Counted from the first letter of the stretch, positions 1 to 7,279 are shown. The stretch is DNA of 9,293 nucleotides from Acidobacteriaceae bacterium (GCA_030044455.1 JASHVU010000613.1:1-9293); one strand, 5' to 3'. The notes: a model not told the origin generated them from the letters alone. Numbers and translations: made by a program.

Positions 1-1
1 A

Positions 2-592
2 CCCAACCTCATGGGCATTCCCGGCGAAGACCTGGCCAAAGTCCATCACTACTACGACGATCCGCATCCGTATTACAATCTCGATATCGCCGTTATCGGC
101 GGCAAGAACTCGGCCGCGATTGCTGCGCTCGAGCTGTGGCGGCACGGCGCCCGCGTCACGCTTATCCATCGCGGGCCCGAGATGCACCGGCACGTCAAAT
201 ACTGGATCAAGCCTGACATCGAAAACCGCATCAAAGATGGAGAGATCGCAGCTTCGTTCAATTCGCGGGTCGTTGAGGTCACGCCCGACTCGGTGATTGT
301 TGAGACTCCCGCCGGCCGCAAGACCCTGCCCAACGATTTTGTCTTTGCGCTCACCGGCTACCATCCCGATTTTGACTTTATTGAAAGCCTTGGCGTGGTC
401 TGCGGCGGTGAGGACCGCCTGCCGGTTTGCAACAAGCAGACCCTCGAAAGCAATGTTTCCGGCATCTATCTAGCTGGGGTCATTGTGGCGGGGGAACGTA
501 CCAACGAGATATTTATTGAAAACGGCCGCTTTCATGGTCGCCAGATAGCCGCAGCATTGGCTGCCCGACTCAAACCGGCGGCAGCTCTGTAA
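2..592 (+). CDS. ypdA: YpdA-family FAD/NAD(P)H-dependent disulfide reductase (5' truncated)
   Basis: The reading frame is open from the left edge (PNLMGIPGEDL...) to TAA at 590-592, so the gene starts outside the window and the ATG at 11 is internal. The visible 197 residues are the C-terminal part of a thioredoxin-reductase-like flavoprotein. GGKNSA, followed by a Rossmann-like strand (ARVTLIHRG), is the NAD(P)H-binding motif, and HRHVKYWIKPDIENRI is strongly conserved in YpdA proteins. The C-terminal GIYLAGVIVAG segment with its NEIFIENGRFHG helix is the second FAD-contacting part. No CxxC redox pair is visible in the part seen, as expected for YpdA. In Firmicutes YpdA (Bdr) reduces bacillithiol disulfide with NADPH in the cytoplasm. 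That role here is inferred from family membership. The FAD-binding N-terminus, including the conserved YpdA cysteine, lies outside the window. A 93-base gap separates it from the downstream kinase gene. Confidence 0.9.
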   Translation, partial: PNLMGIPGEDLAKVHHYYDDPHPYYNLDIAVIGGKNSAAIAALELWRHGARVTLIHRGPEMHRHVKYWIKPDIENRIKDGEIAASFNSRVVEVTPDSVIVETPAGRKTLPNDFVFALTGYHPDFDFIESLGVVCGGEDRLPVCNKQTLESNVSGIYLAGVIVAGERTNEIFIENGRFHGRQIAAALAARLKPAAAL

Positions 593-680
593 TATGCAGC
601 CTGAGGCGAGAATCTACGCGTCCAGCCAATCACGACCGGACGTAAACGGGGCGCCCGCAATAATGGGCCGCGAAAGCATG

Positions 681-686
681 AGGGAG
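681..686 (+). promoter_or_regulatory. Shine-Dalgarno sequence bearing on the kinase start
   Basis: AGGGAG overlaps the first base of the GTG start at 686, so it cannot serve that codon. It sits 8 bases before the in-frame TTG at 695, which is normal spacing. This favours TTG 695 as the start, shortening the protein by three residues, to begin with RIRWWPQ after the initiator Met. Confidence 0.45.
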
Positions 687-2647
687 TGAGCGCATTGCGT
701 ATTCGCTGGTGGCCGCAGTCGATTCGCTGGCAGATGCTCGCCGGCCTGTTGCTGCTCGAGACCCTGTCAATCTCTCTCTTCGGATTTCTGCTTATCCGCC
801 AGCGCGTCCAGGACGTCTATTCGCGCGCACACACACGCCTTTCCTACGAGGCCACTTCGCTGGCCCTGCAGTCGCGCGAGGCGCTCATCGAACAGCGTCC
901 CGGATGGATTGGTCACAGTGTGACCATGCAGGGCGAAGCTCCCACGGTTTCGTTGGCCAAGGTGACTGACCCGGCCGGAAACATGCTCTTCATCAGCCGC
1001 GGGGAAGCCGATGAGTCGACTCTGATTCCCCTTGAGGTGGCTCTCATCCCCGAGCTGCAATCGGGCAAGCCGGGCTGCGTTACCCTTCCCGGCAACCAAT
1101 GGGAATGCGCGCAAGCCATCTTCACCGGTCACGAACTGCGCGGAATTGCCTGGGTCGAATACAACCAGAACCCTGCCAGGGAACAGATCACCGCCATCAT
1201 CAACGACACCACTGTCTTCGCCATCATCTGGATCATTGCTTCGGCGGTGCTGGTACTGCTGATGGCCAGCTCCATCGTGCGACCACTCGCCATTCTGCAC
1301 CGCGGCGCTAGAGAGCTGACTGAGTCGCTCGATAACAGCAGGCGTTTCCCATTGCCGGTCGCGGTGCATAACGAGGTCGGCGACCTCATCGAGTCCTTCA
1401 ATCGCATGGTGGCGTCGCTGGCCGAGCAGCGTTCGGGACTCAACGACACGCTCTCGCTGCTCGACTCCATGCTGGCCAACGCGCCCATCGGCCTTGCCTT
1501 TTGCGATCGCAGTTGCCGCCTGGTGCGCGTCAACCAGGTCTTCGCCGATCTGGCCGGCGTTTCTTTGAGCCGCCACCTGGGCCGCACCTTGCCCGAACTG
1601 CTTCCTGCTGCTGTGGCCGATGAGCTCGAAAGGGCAGTGATGCGAGTCTTTGCAACCGAGCAGCCGGTGCGCAACCTCGAGCTCAGCGGCGAACGCGGCA
1701 CATCGGGTGCGGCAGATAAACTGAATCGCACATGGACGTGGCTGGTGAGCGCCTACCCGGTGCGAACCAACCCCACCAAGGTCCGCTGGGCCGGCGTCAT
1801 CGTGCTCGACGCCAGCGACCGCAAGCGCAGTGAAGAGGCCCTGCGCCGCAGCGAGAAGCTGGCGGTTACCGGCCGCCTCGCGGCTTCAATCGCCCACGAA
1901 ATCAACAATCCCCTCGAGGCAATTACCAACCTGCTCTTCCTCATGAGCAACTCTACCGCGCTCGACGAGAAGGCGCAGAAATATGTCACGATGGCCGAGC
2001 ACGAGGTGCGCCGCATCGCCGAAATCACTCAGCAGACGCTGCGCTTCTACCGGCAATCCACGCTGCCGGCGCGCGCCACCATGTCCGAGCTGTTTGACTC
2101 GGTGCTTTCGCTTCACCAGGGCCGGTTCAATTCACTCAATATCCGCGTCGAGCGCGACTACGACCCCGCGCTCGATCTCTTCTGTTTTGCCGGCGAGATC
2201 CGCCAGGTGATGGCCAACCTGGTGGGCAATGCGGTAGACGCCACCAGCAACGGCGGACGCATCCTGGTCAGGGCTCGCAAATCGCATAACTGGACGGAGC
2301 CTTCGCAGGCCGGCGTGCGGTTTGTGGTGGCCGACACCGGCAGCGGCATGGAGCCGGAGGTGCGCGAGCGCGTCTTTGAGCCCTTCTTCACCACCAAAGA
2401 AGTGACCGGAACCGGGCTGGGGCTCTGGGTGAGCCACGCCATCATCGTCAAGCACCACGGACTGGTTCACGTGCGCAGCCGCGCAGCATCGGCACAACCC
2501 CAGGGTCCCGCTGGTAGGTCCGGAACCGTCGCCTCCGGAACGGTGTTTGAAATCTTCATCCCCGACGATCCCGGCCTGGTGAACGGCGCAGACCAGACGA
2601 CCAAGGGAGTTTTGGAGATGAGCGCCCAAACCGAAATGTCTTCCTGA
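686..2647 (+). CDS. Membrane-bound sensor histidine kinase (HAMP-PAS-HisKA-HATPase)
   Basis: This is a 653-residue inner-membrane sensor kinase. A first membrane helix lies at about 17-38 and an extracytoplasmic sensor region at 39-173, which I cannot assign to a named domain. A second helix spans about 176-199. HAMP covers about 199-250 and a PAS domain about 256-385. The HisKA H-box has the phospho-acceptor at His404 (SIAHEINNPLEA). The HATPase N-box has Asn515 (LVGNAVDA), the G1 box begins at Asp550 (DTGSGM), an EPFFTTK F-box follows, and the G2 box begins at Gly575 (GTGLGL). All boxes needed for autophosphorylation are present. About 25 Ala/Gly/Pro/Ser-rich residues are inserted before the last strand, and a tail of about 25 residues follows the domain. 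GTG at 686 is the first in-frame start after a TGA at 602. However, AGGGAG at 681-686 lies 8 bases before an in-frame TTG at 695, which may be the true start. No response regulator is adjacent, so it is an orphan kinase here and its signal and partner are unknown. Confidence 0.95.
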   Translation: MSALRIRWWPQSIRWQMLAGLLLLETLSISLFGFLLIRQRVQDVYSRAHTRLSYEATSLALQSREALIEQRPGWIGHSVTMQGEAPTVSLAKVTDPAGNMLFISRGEADESTLIPLEVALIPELQSGKPGCVTLPGNQWECAQAIFTGHELRGIAWVEYNQNPAREQITAIINDTTVFAIIWIIASAVLVLLMASSIVRPLAILHRGARELTESLDNSRRFPLPVAVHNEVGDLIESFNRMVASLAEQRSGLNDTLSLLDSMLANAPIGLAFCDRSCRLVRVNQVFADLAGVSLSRHLGRTLPELLPAAVADELERAVMRVFATEQPVRNLELSGERGTSGAADKLNRTWTWLVSAYPVRTNPTKVRWAGVIVLDASDRKRSEEALRRSEKLAVTGRLAASIAHEINNPLEAITNLLFLMSNSTALDEKAQKYVTMAEHEVRRIAEITQQTLRFYRQSTLPARATMSELFDSVLSLHQGRFNSLNIRVERDYDPALDLFCFAGEIRQVMANLVGNAVDATSNGGRILVRARKSHNWTEPSQAGVRFVVADTGSGMEPEVRERVFEPFFTTKEVTGTGLGLWVSHAIIVKHHGLVHVRSRAASAQPQGPAGRSGTVASGTVFEIFIPDDPGLVNGADQTTKGVLEMSAQTEMSS

Positions 2648-2693
2648 GCAAAGCCGAAGAACCCACCCTGAAAACAGCGCCAATGCACGAGCG

Positions 2694-2736
2694 CCGCGCT
2701 CCAGCGCGGTTGTGCCGCCGGTCTCCATCCCGGCGG
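2694..2736. repeat. Two consecutive perfect GC-rich hairpins between convergent genes
   Basis: The first inverted repeat pairs CCGCGCT (2694-2700) with AGCGCGG (2703-2709), leaving only 2 bases between arms, so the real loop would open an inner pair. The second pairs CCGCCGG (2715-2721) with CCGGCGG (2730-2736) around an 8-base loop. They lie in the 256-base gap between the end of the kinase and the end of the lipoprotein gene, where transcription converges. Neither hairpin is followed by a T-tract on either strand, so they are not canonical intrinsic terminators, although a role in stopping transcription or protecting 3' ends is possible. They may also belong to a dispersed intergenic repeat. 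Nothing else is recognised in 2648-2903. Confidence 0.5.
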
Positions 2737-2903
2737 TGCTGAACGGCGGCCTCTTGGCTGCTGAATAGCCGCTTAAAAAATCGGAGCAGCCTTGCAAGTC
2801 GCCGACCTTTCTACCATTCCCCCTCGGCTCTGGCGCCAGTTCTCTCGCAGTCTCTCCAGTCGTGCCCATTCAAATCATCAGGTGCTGGCGCAGCTACGCA
2901 GCA

Positions 2904-5162
2904 CTAATACAAATCAAACGTACGCTGCTTCCTATCGATCCCGAAGGGATCGTTCATGCTGGCGCCGCGGACAGCGTGCGACATGCAGCGGCTGCGCGTT
3001 TGCAAGCCTTTTGCATACGACCGCGTCACGTGCAGCCGGTCCATGATGATGTAACGCGTGCGCAGCCCGCCGATCGTAGCCGGCAGCGATGCGGGTACCT
3101 CGCGCCGGTCAACGTAGATCACCAGCACGGCATCTCTCGGATTGTCGTAGCTCTGCCCCACTCCCACGCCGAAAAATGAGGGGTTCGAGCGCAACAGGCT
3201 TTTGGCAATCTGCTGCTTCACGCTCACCGCCGCGTTCAGCGCCGTGCCTGAGAGCGCGGCCGGCTGATTCGCTTCAAGCGCGCTCGCCGGCGCCGAACCA
3301 TCGGCAACGGCTTTGCTCGTGGTGGGAATGACCACCGTCCGCACGCCGGCAATCGTAGCCGGCACGTTCACGCTGGCGCCCTGGCTCACGTAAACAATCA
3401 CCGCGCCCTCGCCACTGTGATCGCTGCTCTTGCCCATCGCCACGCCCAGGATTCCCAGCGAGGGATTCACCAGCATGCGCGCCGCGCCCATAGCCTGCTC
3501 GGTGCGATTGATTTCGCTGTTCGACAGCGCCCGCGCCTGCGCCGCTGTCACCGTGCTGTTGCCGTAGTTCAGGCAGCTTACCGGGTGATCGGTGGTGCCC
3601 ACGAAGGTATAGGTCGTTCCCATCTGCGTGCCCATCTCGCTCAGCACGTCGGCAACAGGGTTCGCAATGCCCTCGCTGACCCCCGACATCTGGTCGACTC
3701 CGCCCGCAAAAAACAGGCCCACAGGCTCGGCATCGGCTGTATCCACCACCAGCGATCCCGAGTCTCCGGCATCGCTGAATTGATTGCCCTCAATGCCGAT
3801 CTGGTTGGTGAACGACTTGGTGTAGTAGGGATCGGTCTCGGCACAGTTAGTGTAATAGGAAACCTGTATATCAAGGTCGACGGCTGCGATGGAGGCGCAG
3901 GTCAGCCCCGTGGTGCGCCCGCTCTTGGCCACCGTCATGCTCAGCGTACCGGTCTCGCCTTTTCCGCCGCTGGACGAAACTCCGGGCGGCGCAGACGCAA
4001 GCGTGCCGTTCGATTGCAGCGCGCCAAGCTCCAGAATGTTGCCGCTCGTGTTCACCGCGCCCGAGCTCACCTGGGCAATGGCCGCATCCACATTGCCTGA
4101 GCCATCGAGTTTCACAAATCCGGTCAGCGCCGCCACCGGCGTCTCGGTGCCGCCCTGGTCGTAGGGCACACAATTGGCGTCGATCAATCCGGGCTGAACA
4201 ATCAGCTCACCCGCCGCGGCCTGGTCGCTGCGGGCCAGCACGTGGTTGCAGCTCAATATGTACTGCGTGCCGCTCGCACCCTCGACCAGTGCGCCCAGTG
4301 TTCCGCCGCAGCAATCGGTCACCTGGTCCTTGGAGTTGGTGTCGTAATCGTCGTTGTTCCCGCCCGAGCTGCCCAGTGCGATCGGCGTGGCCAACTGCGC
4401 CTGGTGCGAGGCTGCGTTGCTGTCGATTCCCGCCGTATTCAGCAGCACTTCGCTCGACGTAACCGAAGTGGAGTTGCCAACCGTCGCCACAATATAGTTT
4501 GCGGTGGTGGCCGACAGGGCTGAGGGAGCCGTATATGTTACCGAACAGTTGGTAAACTGCTGGCTGCTGCGCGCGCAGCTCACCGATCCCAGCGCGCCCA
4601 CGCCGCCGCTCGAACCTGTCGGCGTGCTCGCGATCGCATAATTGATTCCATCCGTCCCGCCTGCCTCGGCAATATAGCCGGTAACGGTCACGCTCCCGTT
4701 TGCACTGAGAGCCACATTCTCAGGAGTGAGGGGCTGCAGGAATCCCGGAGTGATTGAAACCGTTGCCGAAGCGCTCACACTCGAGCTCGACATCAGCGTA
4801 GCAGTCACCGTGACCTGCACCGTGTTTGCGGTCAGGTAGCTGGGCGGAGTGTACTGCCCGCTCGAGTTGATGGTTCCGGCGCCGGCCAGCGTATCTCCGC
4901 CGCTCACGCTCCACTTCACTGTGGCCGCGCCGCCGCTGGCAAGAACAGCGGAAAACTGCTCATAAACCCCGCCCGTCGACGAGCTGGTCCCGTTGCAGCC
5001 GGTGCAATTGGTGTCGATGGTAGCCGTCCCCGGCGATACTCCCAATGTGGTGTTGTTCGAGCCCCCCGAGACGGTTCCGCCCCCACAGCCTGCCAGCGCA
5101 AGTGCCGCAGGAGCAAGCCCCGCAACCAGCAAGCGCAGCGTCGGCCGGCGATTTGACGCCAT
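2904..5162 (-). CDS. Secreted lipoprotein: Ig-like repeats, trypsin-like serine protease domain, two C-terminal repeat domains
   Basis: From ATG at 5162 this is a 752-residue protein that opens with a classic lipoprotein signal: Arg-Arg near the start, a hydrophobic core, and lipobox ALAGC with Cys26. It is probably exported and lipid-anchored in the envelope. Two Ser/Thr/Gly-rich Ig-like modules (about 37-140 and 143-245) carry the WSV...GTINSSGQYTPP pattern of bacterial Ig-like domains. A trypsin-fold domain follows, with the apparent triad His307 (SCNHVLA), Asp359 (NVDAAIA) and Ser468 (DAGDSGSLVV). Two copies of a roughly 47-residue repeat end the protein (566-612 and 660-705), each NPS...GV..G.S.D...VIYV...PATI.G.RT. 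Many cysteines suggest disulfides outside the cytoplasm. The frame also allows an upstream TTG start at 5222 (772 residues), but that puts 20 extra polar residues before the signal peptide. Neither start has a strong ribosome site. Substrate and role are unknown. It is probably transcribed on its own, 244 bases after the ABC operon. Confidence 0.9.
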   Translation of the reverse strand: MASNRRPTLRLLVAGLAPAALALAGCGGGTVSGGSNNTTLGVSPGTATIDTNCTGCNGTSSSTGGVYEQFSAVLASGGAATVKWSVSGGDTLAGAGTINSSGQYTPPSYLTANTVQVTVTATLMSSSSVSASATVSITPGFLQPLTPENVALSANGSVTVTGYIAEAGGTDGINYAIASTPTGSSGGVGALGSVSCARSSQQFTNCSVTYTAPSALSATTANYIVATVGNSTSVTSSEVLLNTAGIDSNAASHQAQLATPIALGSSGGNNDDYDTNSKDQVTDCCGGTLGALVEGASGTQYILSCNHVLARSDQAAAGELIVQPGLIDANCVPYDQGGTETPVAALTGFVKLDGSGNVDAAIAQVSSGAVNTSGNILELGALQSNGTLASAPPGVSSSGGKGETGTLSMTVAKSGRTTGLTCASIAAVDLDIQVSYYTNCAETDPYYTKSFTNQIGIEGNQFSDAGDSGSLVVDTADAEPVGLFFAGGVDQMSGVSEGIANPVADVLSEMGTQMGTTYTFVGTTDHPVSCLNYGNSTVTAAQARALSNSEINRTEQAMGAARMLVNPSLGILGVAMGKSSDHSGEGAVIVYVSQGASVNVPATIAGVRTVVIPTTSKAVADGSAPASALEANQPAALSGTALNAAVSVKQQIAKSLLRSNPSFFGVGVGQSYDNPRDAVLVIYVDRREVPASLPATIGGLRTRYIIMDRLHVTRSYAKGLQTRSRCMSHAVRGASMNDPFGIDRKQRTFDLY
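3048..3185 (-). other. C-terminal repeat domain, copy B
   Basis: This encodes residues 660-705 of the lipoprotein (numbered from ATG 5162). It begins NPSFFGVGVGQSYD, continues through VLVIYV and ends with PATIGGLRTRYI. It is one residue shorter than copy A in the first turn. It is followed by about 47 polar, basic residues to the stop codon, with no recognisable motif. Confidence 0.7.
3327..3467 (-). other. C-terminal repeat domain, copy A
   Basis: This encodes residues 566-612 of the lipoprotein (numbered from ATG 5162). It begins NPSLGILGVAMGKSSD, continues through AVIVYV and ends with PATIAGVRTVVI. It matches copy B at the Asn-Pro-Ser start, the GV.xG.S.D turn, the VIYV strand and the PATI.G.RT end, so the two are an internal duplication. 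I do not recognise the domain family. Confidence 0.7.
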
Positions 5163-5324
5163 CAAGCGCCAACTCGCTGCTGACCGGTCCGCTCCTGTCG
5201 ATTCTGGAGTACTCGAAGTCAAGACGCGCCTATAGCCTTCCGCAATCGATAGAAATAATTCAAATACTTGCAGTTACTTCGGTCGCCGACTGAATTCCCT
5301 GAGCTCGTCGCCAAAAACACCACG

Positions 5325-5340
5325 AGCGCTGATCAGCACT
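5325..5340. promoter_or_regulatory. 16-bp near-perfect palindrome, possible operator
   Basis: AGCGCTGATCAGCACT has a perfect 10-base dyad core, GCTGATCAGC (5328-5337). Two further matching base pairs lie at each end, with one mismatched pair between. It lies in the 5223-5466 gap, about 100 bases before the TTG start and 163 before the ATG start of the minus-strand lipoprotein gene. That position suits a regulator-binding site. No regulator family is identified, and I could not place confident -35/-10 boxes near it. Confidence 0.3.
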
Positions 5341-5466
5341 CCGCAATGCAATATTAGACCTTATCGATGGGGTAAAAGTTGTATTCATGCCGAATCAGCC
5401 GGCAAACAACTGCGATTCCAGCCCCGTAACCGCAATTCAACCCGAACCCGGAAAAATGAAAGCCGG

Positions 5467-6303
5467 CTATGAAAGCACCCTGCCCAGAAAGCCCTTCAAC
5501 CCCATGCGGCCCAGCGCCGCGGTAAAGAAAATAAGCGCCGCCAGGATGGCCCACCAGGGCATGTGCGCAATGCTCGGCGTCACGGCTGCGCGCAGCCCTT
5601 CGCTCATGTACACAATCGGGTTAAACAGCACCCCGTACTGCAGCCATTTCATATTCCCCAGCTGCGCCCAGGGATAGTAAACACATCCCAGAAACGTAAT
5701 GGGGACTACCAGGATGGAAAAGACCAGCCCGATCTGGCGCGGATTTACGGTCGACCCGATCGCCAGCCCCAGCGCTCCCGCCAGGTAGCTGGCCATCACC
5801 AGCACCAGCACAAACAGATACCAGTTATGAATGTCGGCTCTCACCGGCGTGGCGGGGATGTAATACGCCATGGGAATCACCAGCAAAGCGGCGATGATGC
5901 TCTGCAGCGCGCTGAAGCTTACCTTCTCAAACGCCACGGCCCACAGCGGCAACGGGCACATAACGCGGTCGTCAATCTCCCGCGTCACGCCAAACTCCTG
6001 AGAGAGCGGCAGCGCCACTGCGGCAATGCCCGAGAACATGATGGCCACGGCCATCAACCCGGGCAGCAGAATGGTGCCAAAATCCAGTCCGCCGGTGTTG
6101 CCGGTCAGCGGGTTCGCTCCGCCCATCCGCGGCATGATGAACGTGAACACGAACAGGAACAGCAGCGGCTGCATGCCCACGCGTGCCAGAAACACAAATA
6201 ATTCGCGGCTGAGCACGCGCGTGTCGCGCAAGATCAGGCCGAAAAAAGCCTGGATGAAGATCTTCGAATTCAGATTCGTCGTTTCCATCTCGCTCCCGCG
6301 CAT
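5467..6303 (-). CDS. ABC-2 type transporter permease
   Basis: This 278-residue integral membrane protein is the channel subunit of an exporter of the DrrB/NodJ-like ABC-2 class. Six hydrophobic segments are visible at roughly 38-58, 78-100, 123-148, 159-181, 188-208 and 246-268. A polar loop between the second and third (EFGVTREIDDRVMCPLP) is typical of the coupling region that meets the ATPase. The segment NPIVYMSEGLRAAV before the last helix is a family hallmark. Length is normal for the family. The ATG at 6303 has AAGGGA (6314-6309) five bases upstream, so it is preferred. An internal ATG at 6288 also has a GGGAG close by and would drop five residues. It starts 23 bases after the ATPase gene and is surely co-transcribed with it. 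The exported substrate cannot be read from sequence; drugs, lipids or polysaccharides are all possible. Confidence 0.92.
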   Translation of the reverse strand: MRGSEMETTNLNSKIFIQAFFGLILRDTRVLSRELFVFLARVGMQPLLFLFVFTFIMPRMGGANPLTGNTGGLDFGTILLPGLMAVAIMFSGIAAVALPLSQEFGVTREIDDRVMCPLPLWAVAFEKVSFSALQSIIAALLVIPMAYYIPATPVRADIHNWYLFVLVLVMASYLAGALGLAIGSTVNPRQIGLVFSILVVPITFLGCVYYPWAQLGNMKWLQYGVLFNPIVYMSEGLRAAVTPSIAHMPWWAILAALIFFTAALGRMGLKGFLGRVLS

Positions 6304-6326
6304 GATAGTCCCTTAGTCCCTGGCCT

Positions 6327-7268
6327 TCATTCCCGCAAATCGCGGCCGGTCAGCTGAATAAACACCGTCTCCAAACTTGGCTCGGTGATGGTAAGGTCGC
6401 GTAGTCCGTGGCCCGATGCCGCGCGAACCAGGTCGGGCAGCAGACCGTCGGATCCCGTACCGATCACGCGCAATCCTTCGGCCGTCGGCTCTACTCCGCT
6501 TACATCTCCGCGGTTCTTCAATCCCTCCATCATCCGTTCCAGGCTATCAATCGACTTGAGTTTGAGGTTGAACACCGTGTGGGCGCCGAAGGTCGACTTC
6601 AGCTGCTCCGGTGAGCCCAGCGCCAGCACCTTGCCATAATCGATAATCGCCAGCCGGTCGCTTAAGTGGTCGGCCTCCTCCATGTAGTGTGTGGTCAGCA
6701 GAACCGTTATGCCTTCCTTGCGCAATCCGGCCACCGCGTCCCACATGGCCATGCGGCTCTGCGGATCGAGCCCCGCGCTCGGCTCATCGAGAAACAGCAC
6801 CGTCGGCCGATGGGCAATAGCCCGCGCAATCTGCACCCGCTGCGCCAGCCCGCCCGAAAGCTCGGTGGGATAAACACTCCGCCGTTCGCTCAACAGAAAC
6901 TGTTCCAGCAGCTCCAGGCTCCGCGCCCTTGCCTGACCATGGCTGAAGCCGAAGTAGCGGCAATGGAAGTAAAGGTTCTCGTATACCGTCAGCGAACGGT
7001 CAAGCGTATTGAACTGCGGCACCACGCCAATCAGCCGCCGCGCGTGCGCCGGATGCTTCACCACATCGATCCCCTTGATCCGCACCGTTCCGCTGGTTGG
7101 CAGCGTGCGTGTGGTGGCAATTGAAATCGTAGTCGTCTTTCCGGCCCCGTTTGGCCCCAGAAGGCCGAAGATCTCCCCCTCCTCGAGCTCCAGATCGATT
7201 CCGTCCAGCGCTACCACCCGCAGCTTGGACTCGTAAATTTTGATTAGCTTTTCAATTGCGACGATCAA
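6327..7268 (-). CDS. ABC transporter ATP-binding protein (DrrA/NodI-like)
   Basis: This 313-residue cytoplasmic ATPase powers the permease encoded just downstream. All nucleotide-binding motifs are present and intact: Walker A GPNGAGKT at 38-45 (Lys44), Q-loop Gln85, signature LSGGLAQR at 137-144, Walker B VLFLDEP at 157-163 (Asp161, Glu162), the D-loop SAGLD, and H-loop His194. An extra domain of about 90 residues follows the ATPase core (from about residue 225) and ends TEPSLETVFIQLTGRDLRE, the usual C-terminus of DrrA-type exporters. The start is TTG at 7268. A stop codon lies in frame 24 bases upstream, no ATG is available nearby, and GGGGA (7279-7275) sits six bases ahead of the TTG. It is the first gene of the minus-strand operon and diverges from the aldo/keto reductase gene. 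Confidence 0.95.
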   Translation of the reverse strand: MIVAIEKLIKIYESKLRVVALDGIDLELEEGEIFGLLGPNGAGKTTTISIATTRTLPTSGTVRIKGIDVVKHPAHARRLIGVVPQFNTLDRSLTVYENLYFHCRYFGFSHGQARARSLELLEQFLLSERRSVYPTELSGGLAQRVQIARAIAHRPTVLFLDEPSAGLDPQSRMAMWDAVAGLRKEGITVLLTTHYMEEADHLSDRLAIIDYGKVLALGSPEQLKSTFGAHTVFNLKLKSIDSLERMMEGLKNRGDVSGVEPTAEGLRVIGTGSDGLLPDLVRAASGHGLRDLTITEPSLETVFIQLTGRDLRE

Positions 7269-7274
7269 AGGGGT

Positions 7275-7279
7275 TCCCC
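7275..7279 (-). promoter_or_regulatory. Shine-Dalgarno sequence deciding a TTG start
   Basis: On the minus strand this reads GGGGA, followed by six bases and then TTG at 7268-7266. It is the main evidence that the ABC ATPase begins with TTG. The adjacent ACCCC could pair with it in the mRNA, but the loop would be very short, so I give no weight to a regulatory hairpin. Confidence 0.5.

Noticed and set aside
593..685. Possible promoter between the reductase and kinase genes
   Set aside because: No pair of -35/-10 boxes with acceptable match and spacing; the kinase may be read through from upstream.
767..1576. Long open frame of about 269 codons on the minus strand inside the kinase gene
   Set aside because: It is antisense to a gene with unmistakable kinase motifs. 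Its translation is low in hydrophobic pattern and shows no domain, as expected for a GC-rich shadow frame.
2756..2791. Inverted repeat GGCTGCT ... AGCAGCC spanning an A6 run
   Set aside because: The arms are 22 bases apart and the A-run lies in the loop, so it fits neither a terminator nor a convincing operator.
2132..2869. Minus-strand open frame of 245 codons crossing the kinase C-terminus and the convergent gap
   Set aside because: Most of it is antisense to the HATPase domain, and the rest runs through the hairpin block. No recognisable domain and no convincing ribosome site.
3417..4100. Plus-strand open frame of 227 codons opposite the protease domain
   Set aside because: It is rich in His, Arg and Ala, a usual sign of the reverse strand of a GC-rich gene, and it opposes the catalytic domain.
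5387..5466. Repeated GCCGGC palindromes after the permease stop, as a possible terminator
   Set aside because: The two copies could form a 7-bp stem only across a loop of more than 50 bases, and no T-tract follows.
5563..6201. Plus-strand open frame of 212 codons opposite the permease
   Set aside because: It is antisense to a clear six-helix permease, and its Gln/His/Arg-rich translation is a shadow of hydrophobic codons.
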